Shown here in pieces: positions 35,139 to 42,505 of a stretch of 64,000 nt of DNA. The notes under the pieces were generated by a model. It had not been told where the DNA came from, ran no database searches, and worked only from the letters and a program-made list of their open reading frames with translations. This DNA comes from Terriglobia bacterium (GTDB lineage: Bacteria; Acidobacteriota; Terriglobia; Terriglobales; Acidobacteriaceae), in the NCBI GenBank assembly GCA_020073665.1, contig JAIQEU010000027.1, positions 1 through 64,000 on the forward strand. The letters are read 5' to 3'. Position 1 is the stretch's first letter, and the number at the start of each line of letters is the position of its first letter. Made by a program: the position numbers and the translations under genes.

Positions 35139-36083
35139 ATGCGAAGTTTTAACAAGATATTCATAACTATCACTGGTCTTGCCCTGTTCTTATCGGTGGG
35201 TCTAACCCTAGGTCTTCAGAATCGGGCGACCAAGTCGCAACCCGTGCCGACCGAGGGGGCATTCTCGCAAGCAAGCGGAATAGGTGCCTGGACTGATGAT
35301 CGGGCCTTGGTCGGGAGGTCACATTACATATTCGTGGCACAAGTGAAGAGTGATGACGGTCCGCTGACGGTGACCGCCGGAATTATCGTTAATCTCTATT
35401 CGGTTCGTGTTCTGGACAACATTAAAGGGGAACTGCAGGGGACGGTCAAGCTTGAGCAAAGTCGATATGCCAACGGCGACAGCTCTAAACCGGATGATCC
35501 GCTTCATGTTGGAGCAACCTACGTATTTGCGACGCTATTCAGTGTGCCGCAGACATCGTACATTCTCTCTGCTCCCCCATATGACCGGAAGCTCATCACT
35601 GATGATGCCAGCCTTTCCGATGAGCGCCTGAAGGGACTTGCCTCGCAAGATCCACGGGTTCTTGCGTTGCGGGCTGCATACCCGAATGAAATCATTTCGC
35701 CGGTAGCACATGAGTTCGGCCTGGATTGGAATAATTATGAATCCGTAAAGTTGGGGCATCCATTGCTGCCGGATACAATAGAGGGTTATCAAAAAAAACT
35801 TAGCGACATGGATACTGCTTTAGCAGAAAGACGCCGAAGCGCGAAGCCATCTACATCTACTACTGCAGCCGACCTCCAACCGAGCGCTCCCGCCTCCGAA
35901 CCTGCGACTTCCGTTTCGCCTTCCGCCTCGCCCGAATTGACCGCTACTCCTGAGCCGACGATTGAAGCGACCGCAACCCCCGAGCCTTCGCCAACTCCTT
36001 CCGAGACGCCGACTCCGACTCCAACTCCCGTGCCGTCAGCCACGCCCGTTCCATCCGATCTTGCTCCCACGCCATCAATCTAG
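35139..36083 (+). CDS. Secreted protein with Ser/Thr/Pro-rich tail
   Basis: This 314-residue protein has an N-terminal hydrophobic signal or anchor (FITITGLALFLSVGLTLGL). Residues about 45-220 form a globular domain (GRSHYIFVAQVKSDDGPLTV, VLDNIKGELQGTVKLEQSRY, YVFATLFSVP) that I cannot name. The tail from about residue 235 is built of A/S/T/P/E with PTPTPTP runs, like a cell-wall-spanning linker. It starts 24 bases after the metzincin gene and probably shares its transcript. Two terminators follow. Confidence 0.75.
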   Translation: MRSFNKIFITITGLALFLSVGLTLGLQNRATKSQPVPTEGAFSQASGIGAWTDDRALVGRSHYIFVAQVKSDDGPLTVTAGIIVNLYSVRVLDNIKGELQGTVKLEQSRYANGDSSKPDDPLHVGATYVFATLFSVPQTSYILSAPPYDRKLITDDASLSDERLKGLASQDPRVLALRAAYPNEIISPVAHEFGLDWNNYESVKLGHPLLPDTIEGYQKKLSDMDTALAERRRSAKPSTSTTAADLQPSAPASEPATSVSPSASPELTATPEPTIEATATPEPSPTPSETPTPTPTPVPSATPVPSDLAPTPSI

Positions 36084-36103
36084 GTTTTGATACGACATCA
36101 AAA

Positions 36104-36130
36104 CACCTCCCCGCGGAGGTGCTTTGATTT
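36104..36130. terminator. Terminator after the Pro/Thr-tailed gene
   Basis: CACCTCC and GGAGGTG pair around CCGC, flanked by ATCAAAA on one side and CTTTGATTT on the other, so it can work in both directions. Confidence 0.8.
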
Positions 36131-36217
36131 ATGGGCGGTCGAATCACGCTTTGTCCGTCTTCACGCATCCTTCATGGACAATTCATTAAACTGAAAAGAA
36201 ACGGTAGAAAGGTCCTG

Positions 36218-36251
36218 GGCCCGGTGCGATAAGCATCGGGCCTCTTTTCTT
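36218..36251 (+). terminator. Second tandem terminator
   Basis: GGCCCGGTGC pairs with GCATCGGGCC (one G-T wobble) around GATAA, followed by TCTTTTCTT. No gene lies between the two terminators. Confidence 0.8.
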
Positions 36252-36320
36252 AATATCAGTAATTATGAACCAGCGAGTAATGTCCGGAGCGGACACGAAT
36301 ATCTGCTCAGAGCGTACTCA

Positions 36321-36695
36321 ATGCTCGTGGCAGACGTGCCGAACCAACTTCCAAACTACCTTCGCGCATATCGCAAAAGATGCGGCTTTTCTCAGGAGGA
36401 ACTTGCCTATTTGGTGAAATTGAATGGCAAGTCGGCCTGGTCCAATCTGGAACGATTCCGTCGCCAGCCGTCGTTACGCACGGCTCTTGCCTGTGAAGAG
36501 GTTTTCGGCATTCCTGCGTCTCGGCTGTTTGCCGGGATCAGGATGTCGGCGGGGAGAGAAACTACGCGACGCATGCGCGCGTTGAGACACCAGCTCGCAG
36601 CTGAGAGGAACACAGGGAGTTGCCTCCGCCGCGCCATGCAAAAGCTCCAGTGGCTTAGCCAGCGATTGGGAAGGTTCATCCCTTCCCCCTCATGA
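36321..36695 (+). CDS. XRE-family helix-turn-helix regulator
   Basis: This 124-residue protein has an N-terminal Cro/CI-type HTH (about 8-70: LPNYLRAYRKRCGFSQEELA, SAWSNLERFRRQPSLRTALA, CEEVFGIPASRLF). The basic C-terminal part (about 75-124) is extra. Its TGA overlaps the ATG of the next gene (ATGA), so the two are cotranslated and probably functionally linked. Confidence 0.88.
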   Translation: MLVADVPNQLPNYLRAYRKRCGFSQEELAYLVKLNGKSAWSNLERFRRQPSLRTALACEEVFGIPASRLFAGIRMSAGRETTRRMRALRHQLAAERNTGSCLRRAMQKLQWLSQRLGRFIPSPS

Positions 36696-37210
36696 CGAGA
36701 GCGGCGCGCCCTGGTACAAGAATTCTTGCCCTTGATCTGCACCCGCAACGGTACGGTTATGCGGTATTGGAGACGCCCACAGAATTGCTGGATTGGGGTG
36801 TGAAGAGACGATATCGCAAGGGACAGCCGCGAGCAGAGTCACCGCTCTGTAGACGTTTGCAGTCACTGCTGGATCTTTGGCAGCCGTCCTTCGTGGTCGT
36901 CACGGAACCGTCGAAGTCTACGCCGGCTCGGATGCGAAAACTTCTCACTGAAGCTATCGAAAAACTGGGCCATCGCCGCATCTCGATGCGTTGCCTTTCC
37001 CGGCGAGGAATACGAAAGGCGTTCAGTAATGAGGGGCGCATAACGAAGTATGCGATAGCCTCGATGCTGATCGAACATTTTCCGTTTCTCGCCTCCCGGC
37101 TGCCCCGCAAGCGGAGAATCTGGGAGAGCGAAGACTACCGGATGAGCATGTTTGCTGCGGTGGCACTGGTGCTCGCCGCAAGCGGTCGGCGGCCTACTGC
37201 GAGCCACTAG
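36692..37210 (+). CDS. RuvC/RNase H-fold protein coupled to the XRE regulator
   Basis: This 172-residue protein has an RNase H-like layout. Strand 1 carries an acidic residue (ILALDLHPQRYGYAVLE), a later strand carries Glu (FVVVTEPSKS), and the C-terminal helix carries acidic residues (WESEDYRMSMFAAVALVLAA). This matches the D-E-D pattern of RuvC-like resolvases and nucleases. It is too divergent to name, but is consistent with a Holliday-junction or transposon-type nuclease. The start overlaps the stop of the XRE gene. Confidence 0.65.
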   Translation: MTRAARPGTRILALDLHPQRYGYAVLETPTELLDWGVKRRYRKGQPRAESPLCRRLQSLLDLWQPSFVVVTEPSKSTPARMRKLLTEAIEKLGHRRISMRCLSRRGIRKAFSNEGRITKYAIASMLIEHFPFLASRLPRKRRIWESEDYRMSMFAAVALVLAASGRRPTASH

Positions 37211-37268
37211 GCGTCCTACGTCAAGCATAGGGGTCCAAAAGGCCCACATTTTGGCCGTTATTCAGGGA

Positions 37269-37292
37269 AAAGTTGTTGTCGACGACAACTTT
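37269..37292. promoter_or_regulatory. Near-perfect 24-bp palindrome
   Basis: AAAGTTGT...TCGA...ACAACTTT is symmetrical except for one base pair. It lies 64 bases before the next gene and may be an operator, perhaps for the XRE regulator. Confidence 0.45.
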
Positions 37293-37355
37293 GCACGTCT
37301 AGGAACGACCAGCGTTTGGATGCTAGCGTACGGATGTCATCAGTAATTCGCCCGT

Positions 37356-37619
37356 ATGCCTCACGACGATCCCAAAGAATACAACCTCTCGGTCCGCACC
37401 AATGATGTGCACGCCGCGATCGCGCAAACGGCCGGCGCCCTCTACGAGCTGATGGAGGAAGCCCTGCAAACCCACGAGGACCATGAGGCGGAGGAATGTG
37501 AGTTTGAGCTCTTCGCGCGGGACATCCTCGCGGTTTTGTCGCGCCACGCCGACCAAATGGCCGAGGGCGAAAGCTCGTGGACTGATGACCTCGAAGCGGC
37601 CGCAGATGAACTCGCCTAG
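37356..37619 (+). CDS. Small acidic hypothetical protein
   Basis: This 87-residue, strongly acidic helical protein (ALYELMEEALQTHEDHEAEE, DDLEAAADELA) is unrecognised. The composition resembles small DNA-mimic or antitoxin-like proteins of mobile elements, but nothing specific supports that. Confidence 0.5.
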   Translation: MPHDDPKEYNLSVRTNDVHAAIAQTAGALYELMEEALQTHEDHEAEECEFELFARDILAVLSRHADQMAEGESSWTDDLEAAADELA

Positions 37620-37886
37620 GACTAGCACGGCAATTCGTTCTTTCGCTCCTTGAACGATCTCTCCCCAATAGGCAAGTAGTAACACGTGCACTGAACGGAA
37701 ATGCGCTATCACCAGAGGATTTCCACGCACATTTGTTTCGAACTGCCGATGAAGGTTGGGGAGAGATAGTTTAGTGAACGATCCAACCTCGCACCTTTCC
37801 AAATTCAACGGGGTAAGACCGCTGGCCGTCTAGCCCCGCTCCACTCTCCGTAGTTTTCCAAACCCCATTCGCAAAGGAGAAGATTG

Positions 37887-38642
37887 ATGGTTAACGGACA
37901 ACTCTTGTCCCATGTGGACACCGATCTCGTCACTCGCGACCAACTTGCCGTGATTCCCACGCCCGAACCGACCCGAACTTGGAGACCAATCCCGCATATC
38001 GAGCTTATTGAGACGCTCCAACAGGCCCTGTGGGAGAGCCGCATTGGCATACACGAAGAGAAATTCGCCCTTCGCCATGACGGTTCGACGCTCTTTGGCG
38101 TCTTGCAATTGGCATATAAGGACACGCCCGACGGACAGGCGGCGTTAGGCATCCGCACGTCGAACGACAAATCGATGTCGATACAGATCTGCGCCGGCCT
38201 ATCGGTATTCGTGTGCGACAACCTTGTCTTCCGCGGTGACCTCATCGCGTTGAATCGGAAGCACACCTCCGGCCTTGACCTTCAGACGGATCTCAAGGCT
38301 GCGGTGCGTCGCTTTCAAGAGCACTTCGGGTGCTTGGCTGACGAAATCGATCAGTTAAAGGCGCGGTACCTCACGGACGGCGAAGCCAAGGTGCTGATCC
38401 ACGATGTGTTCGTGAAGGGTATTTTCCCGCTGCGATTCCTGCCCCAAATCTCGGGCACGTACTTCCAACCGCCGGTTCAAGACTGGGAAGAACGCACGTC
38501 CTGGTCACTCCACAACGCGTTCACCCTGGTTGCGAAACAAATGCCGATCAGCACCAGACTTCCCGCGATCCAGGAGCTTGGCCGGATCTTCGGCATGTCG
38601 AGCCAGCCCCCGGAAGGAAAACTGATCGAGGCGGTCGCATGA
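37887..38642 (+). CDS. DUF932-family protein (plasmid/phage-associated)
   Basis: This protein of about 251 residues starts at ATG 37887 behind AAAGGAG. PHIELIETLQQAL, ALRHDGSTLFGVLQL, GIRTSNDKSMSIQICAG and VFVCDNLVFRGD are the core blocks of the DUF932 family found on plasmids and phages. The molecular function is unknown. Its TGA overlaps the ATG of the next gene. Confidence 0.82.
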   Translation: MVNGQLLSHVDTDLVTRDQLAVIPTPEPTRTWRPIPHIELIETLQQALWESRIGIHEEKFALRHDGSTLFGVLQLAYKDTPDGQAALGIRTSNDKSMSIQICAGLSVFVCDNLVFRGDLIALNRKHTSGLDLQTDLKAAVRRFQEHFGCLADEIDQLKARYLTDGEAKVLIHDVFVKGIFPLRFLPQISGTYFQPPVQDWEERTSWSLHNAFTLVAKQMPISTRLPAIQELGRIFGMSSQPPEGKLIEAVA

Positions 38643-39178
38643 GCACCCGAGCCTGTATTGCTCGAAAAACCGGACCGACAACTTTCCAAGGCGTCTACCA
38701 CCACTGGGACGGCTATCCCACGGCGCTGGGCGCAACGCTCTGGTCTCTCTACCACGGCCATTTCAAGCGCGATCTCGAGAAGATGCTTTCGCTTCTGATC
38801 GACGAGCACCCCGCAGGCTGGAGCACCATCAACAATGCCGATTTCAAACTTCCTGCCGCGTATCAAGAGGCGAAATACCGGAAGAAGCGTAACGGCGACA
38901 ACGACTATTCCAAGCCGATTCCGCACGGGCCCATCTGCTACTGCCATGGCGGGCGTCATGAAGAAAAGAAACTCATGCATGTACTCGAGCGCGTCTATAC
39001 CGACAATGCGGTCTCGACTGGCGGCGCCAACCTCGGCGGCAAACACATGGTCGGAATGTTTGGCTGCGGCGCACCTGGACACCAGCGCTGGCAGGACCTA
39101 GCCGCAGTTGCGCTCGACGGACCGGAGCCGGATTGGGAATCTCTTCGGAGCGTCCAAGCTGCAACGAATCTCAAATGA
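38639..39178 (+). CDS. Hypothetical protein coupled to the DUF932 gene
   Basis: This 179-residue protein has the N-terminal motif TRACIARKTGPTTFQGVYHH followed by WDGYP, which recurs in phage- and plasmid-encoded proteins of unknown function. A Cys/His cluster (PICYCHGGRHEE) follows. The start overlaps the DUF932 stop by ATGA, indicating cotranslation. Confidence 0.72.
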   Translation: MSTRACIARKTGPTTFQGVYHHWDGYPTALGATLWSLYHGHFKRDLEKMLSLLIDEHPAGWSTINNADFKLPAAYQEAKYRKKRNGDNDYSKPIPHGPICYCHGGRHEEKKLMHVLERVYTDNAVSTGGANLGGKHMVGMFGCGAPGHQRWQDLAAVALDGPEPDWESLRSVQAATNLK

Positions 39179-39263
39179 CCTTTGAAACCCCCGCCTTTCA
39201 TCTAGAACTCTCAGCGAAGGCGAGCTCGACCTGAATCTTTTCCCTCGTTTGGAGACGGAACGA

Positions 39264-39968
39264 ATGAAGAACGTATGGAGACCTACGCTCACGACGAAAG
39301 AGGCTTTGGCTGTCTGTGGTTCTCTCAGCAACCCGAGCAAGATGCCTGGCCATGGATATGCGCTACCGGCGCAACGGTGCCGGCTGGGCAGCCTTCTCGA
39401 GCTCATCCCGAAAACCGTTTGTCACTACTGTTATGCCCTGCGCGGCCGGTACCTGTTTCCGGCAGTTAAGGCGGCGATGGAGAAACGGTTCTCCAGCCTA
39501 TCCGACCCGCGCTGGGTCGAAGCCGTAAGCACGCTCATTTATCGCTCGGGAGATCGACACTTCCGGTGGCATGATTCCGGCGATATCCAAAGCCTCGAGC
39601 ATCTCCGTAAGATCATTGCAGTGTCTTGGAAGCTGCCGCGGGTGAAGTTCTGGTTGCCTACCAGGGAATACCAGACCATCGAGGCGTACCGGAGAATGTG
39701 CGGGATCATTCCCCCGAATCTCTGCGTCCGGTATTCCGCTCACGTCATAGATGCTCCGCCACCGCTCCAGTATGGGTTGCCCGTGAGCACTGTCTCCTCC
39801 TACCCGGAAAAGGCCCCGGCCGGTACACATCGTTGTCGCGCGGCGAAACACGGAAATGTCTGCGGCCGGTGCCGAGCGTGCTGGGATCGGCAGGTCAAGA
39901 TCATCAATTTTCCGTTGAAATGGCCATCGTCCACTTTCCGAATCACGGGGCGCGAAGTGGGCAAATAG
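39264..39968 (+). CDS. Phage Gp88-like protein
   Basis: This 234-residue protein is read from ATG 39264 (GGAG at 39251-39254). Diagnostic segments are NPSKMPGHGYALPAQRC, the Cys motif KTVCHYCYALRGRY, WVEAVSTLIY, FRWHDSGDIQSLEHL and VKFWLPTREYQT. A C-terminal Cys-rich zinc-like patch (CGRCRACWDRQVK) follows. These match the mycobacteriophage Gp88-like family carried by many mobile elements; the biochemical role is not established. A terminator follows. Confidence 0.85.
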   Translation: MKNVWRPTLTTKEALAVCGSLSNPSKMPGHGYALPAQRCRLGSLLELIPKTVCHYCYALRGRYLFPAVKAAMEKRFSSLSDPRWVEAVSTLIYRSGDRHFRWHDSGDIQSLEHLRKIIAVSWKLPRVKFWLPTREYQTIEAYRRMCGIIPPNLCVRYSAHVIDAPPPLQYGLPVSTVSSYPEKAPAGTHRCRAAKHGNVCGRCRACWDRQVKIINFPLKWPSSTFRITGREVGK

Positions 39969-39997
39969 TTCTTTGAAGAATGTAAAAGAAAGCACAA

Positions 39998-40021
39998 GAG
40001 CCAGCAAAGCTGGCTCCTTTT
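39998..40021 (+). terminator. Terminator after the Gp88-like gene
   Basis: GAGCCAGC, loop AAA, GCTGGCTC, then CTTTT: a perfect 8-bp stem 30 bases after the stop. Confidence 0.85.
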
Positions 40022-40191
40022 CAAACACTGGCCCGGGGTCCAGGCCCGGGTCATATGATGGCGGCAAACGTGGCTTAACCACGCGACCCGAATCCGTTCC
40101 AACCGGTGTTTTGTCGCCGCTTTTCTGGCCTGGGTTGAGAGAACGTTCCTCTTAAAACCGTGCATAACGCGGCCGGTGAATACCCCATATA

Positions 40192-40941
40192 ATGCGACAT
40201 CTGCAAACAGGACATCTTCTGCTTTTTCGTATCCTTCGAGACGAGTGTCTCTTCTTAAACAGTCGCCAGATCCAGCGTATTTTGACCCGAGCCAAACGTG
40301 CCGCAAACAAGGAACTCGCTTGGCTGGTTTCGGCGGGATACCTGCAACGCCGCTACCGGCTGGAGACGGTGTCGCATTTCCAGGTGCCGCTCTACTATTT
40401 GGGCAAATTGGGCTGGGAGATGGTCGGAAACGCGGCGGAGGGGTACCGAGCGTACCAGAAGGAGATCGCACAGCGGTCGGAACGGCAGACAGATCATCTG
40501 CTGGCAGTCTATGACGTATTCCTCAAGTTCATCTTGGAATCGGAAGTGAAGCAGATCATCGGCGGTGAAGACAGGTTGTGGCAGGAATCGCTCGGCTTCG
40601 GAAACCTACCCGATGGGTGGATCCAGTCTAACGGCGGCGAGGTGTTCATCGAAGTTGATCTGGGTACCGAGCGTCCAGGAGTTGTGGCCAAAAAGTTTGC
40701 AAACTACATCAAGTTCAAAGAATCGGGAAACTACGGACTGATGTTTCCCGGGTGCGGGTTCAAGGTGCTCTTCATCACGACAACCGAGGTGCGGATTGAA
40801 TCGCTGGAGCGGCTGGCGATGACGGATGACATTTGGTTCGCGACGATGGACGAGTTCGTGAGGGAGAGATTGGATCATCAGCACTGGTTCGCGGTTAACG
40901 GATTTTATGCTCTACCTGTTGCTGCAAAAAAAGAAGTGTAA
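40192..40941 (+). CDS. Replication-relaxation-like protein
   Basis: This 249-residue protein has an N-terminal winged-helix part (QIQRILTRAKRAANKELAWL, VSAGYLQRRYRLE, PLYYLGKLGWEMV). The C-terminal part is nuclease-fold-like (WIQSNGGEVFIEVDLGTERP, KFANYIKFKESG, VLFITTTEVRIESLERL). This layout is typical of replication-relaxation family proteins from plasmids and integrative elements, thought to assist replication or mobilisation. It overlaps the next gene by 35 bases. Confidence 0.8.
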   Translation: MRHLQTGHLLLFRILRDECLFLNSRQIQRILTRAKRAANKELAWLVSAGYLQRRYRLETVSHFQVPLYYLGKLGWEMVGNAAEGYRAYQKEIAQRSERQTDHLLAVYDVFLKFILESEVKQIIGGEDRLWQESLGFGNLPDGWIQSNGGEVFIEVDLGTERPGVVAKKFANYIKFKESGNYGLMFPGCGFKVLFITTTEVRIESLERLAMTDDIWFATMDEFVRERLDHQHWFAVNGFYALPVAAKKEV

Positions 40942-41254
40942 GAACTGCGGCAAGCTCAACCACAGGGATGTGCTGTTCTGTTGGTTGTGCGGATCCTCTT
41001 TTAACTTACGTATCTGCGCCTCCGGCCACAAAAATCCAGCCTGGGTGCATCATTGCCTTACCTGCGGCAAGGATCGAACCTTGATGTCTCGCCCCCACTT
41101 CTCCAAGGAAATGTCGTTCGTAAAACATCCCACCAAACCGTCCACCTACATTCCCGGACGGCGGAAGATCGACCATGTCCTTCCGTGGTTCGCCGTGTGT
41201 TTGGGAGCCGCAATTCTTGGATACATGGCTTTCCTGATTGCGCGAAGTCTGTAG
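40907..41254 (+). CDS. Double zinc-ribbon protein with C-terminal membrane helix
   Basis: This 115-residue protein carries four CxxC-type knuckles (CKNCGK, CWLCGS, CASGH, CLTCGK), giving two zinc ribbons in the first 60 residues. The C-terminal transmembrane helix (FAVCLGAAILGYMAFLIARS) would leave the ribbons on the cytoplasmic face or fold them at the membrane. It overlaps the replication-relaxation gene and is probably coexpressed. The function is unknown. Confidence 0.72.
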   Translation: MLYLLLQKKKCKNCGKLNHRDVLFCWLCGSSFNLRICASGHKNPAWVHHCLTCGKDRTLMSRPHFSKEMSFVKHPTKPSTYIPGRRKIDHVLPWFAVCLGAAILGYMAFLIARSL

Positions 41255-41276
41255 CCGGATCTCTAATTTGACCCGC

Positions 41277-41732
41277 ATGGACAACAAACCTCAAGCGACA
41301 ATCTCACAGATTCTGCCCGGCTTTGTCGAGTACATGTGGGCGGAGAAGCGTTTCGCGGCCGCTACGGTTAGCAAGTATAAGGAAAACATCCTCTCGTTCA
41401 TGCGAGAGGTGGGGGATCTGCCGGTTACTGAACTGGGATTGGTGCACATCGTAACCTTGAAAAGCCGGATGGCTGCGCGAGGCGCTCAAGAAGCCCGGAT
41501 GGCAAGCATGATCTTTGCGATTAAGAGCCTGCTGGTCTATGCGCGCGATGTGCTGCTTATCCGAGTGATGGAGCTGTCTGCGATCAGGGCGCCGAAGCCG
41601 TTGCGTCGGCAGGTAGTGTACTTATCGTCCGACGAGCTCCAAACATCAGCTCGCAGAAAACATCAAGAAAGCCGGCCGAGACTTGAAAGAAAGTGTATGG
41701 AGGACATACAAGAACATCGTTTTGCTCGGTAA
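41277..41732 (+). pseudogene. Truncated tyrosine recombinase (N-terminal SAM-like domain only)
   Basis: Residues 1-120 read as the N-terminal core-binding domain of a XerC/D-type recombinase (PGFVEYMWAEKRFAAATVSK, MREVGDLPVTEL, KSLLVYARDVLLI), reaching VVYLSSDEL just before the catalytic domain. From about 41636 the sequence belongs to another gene in a different frame. The last 30 residues are therefore frameshifted DUF499-like codons, and the catalytic domain is missing. Confidence 0.8.
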
Positions 41733-42486
41733 GGACAACCAGCTCCGCGTGACGGATATGGGTTTGATCCACTCGAGCGCGGCGGACACCATGGTTACAC
41801 TCGTTCTGAATCGGTTGCGCCAAGATGGCGACGTGGAAAAGGACGTCAGTCCCAACTTCCTCGTTCGAAATTGGCCGGGAATGAAAGAATGGAGCACCAA
41901 ATCCGTGCGGGACGCATTCTTTGCGTCGCCGAAATTCCCGAGGCTTCTTAACCCGGAAGGTGTAAGAGAGACCATTGCGCGTGGAGTGGAAAGCAGTATT
42001 TTCGCGTATGTGGGGAAGACCGGTTCTGGAACGTACGAGCCATTCTTTTATGGTGGTGGGATTCTCGCTGGAGGTGTGGAACTTTCCGACGACGTATACA
42101 TCATTCCCAGGGAAACTGCTGAGCAGTACAAGAAGGCAAAAGACGCTGCCGTCTCTGGCCAGGCGGGTGGTCAGGGTACCTTTGAGTTGACTCCGCCTAC
42201 AGGCAGCAAGACTCCGGAGAAGCCTGAGGAAGAAAAAGGTGGTCAGCCAAAGTCCGCTGTCGCGGGTGCAGCAAGAAAGATAACCTGGGCAGGAGAGATT
42301 CCGCCTCAGAAGTGGATGAATTTTTACACGAAAGTTCTGTCCAGGTTCGTGGGATCGAAAGGATTGAAGTTGACGCTCAATGTCGAAGTGGCGCCCCAGG
42401 AGGGTGTTTCGTCACGAAAAATAGAAGAGACAAAAGTTGCCCTCAGCGAACTAGGGTTGGATTCCGATATAAAAACGACGGAATAG
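41635..42486 (+). pseudogene. C-terminal remnant of a DUF499-like ATPase
   Basis: The frame opens at the recombinase junction and reads AENIKKAGRDLKESVWRTYK, then NIVLLGKDNQLRVTDMGLIH, LNRLRQDGDVEKDVSPNFLV, STKSVRDAFFASPKFPRLLN and YEPFFYGGG. This matches the C-terminal part of large DUF499-family ATPases as I know them, which often accompany DUF1156-type methyltransferases in defence-like clusters. The ATPase domain is absent. A Pro/Gly/Glu linker and a small C-terminal domain complete it. A shorter protein could start at TTG 41683, but it is best seen as a relic. Confidence 0.75.
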
Positions 42487-42505
42487 ACGACGCTAAGGCT
42501 CGGTT

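Noticed and set aside
31200-36083. Repetitive coding sequence that could be mistaken for a CRISPR array
   Set aside because: The repeats are protein-level beta-helix modules and Pro/Thr codons of varying length. There are no constant short repeats with unique spacers and no cas genes.
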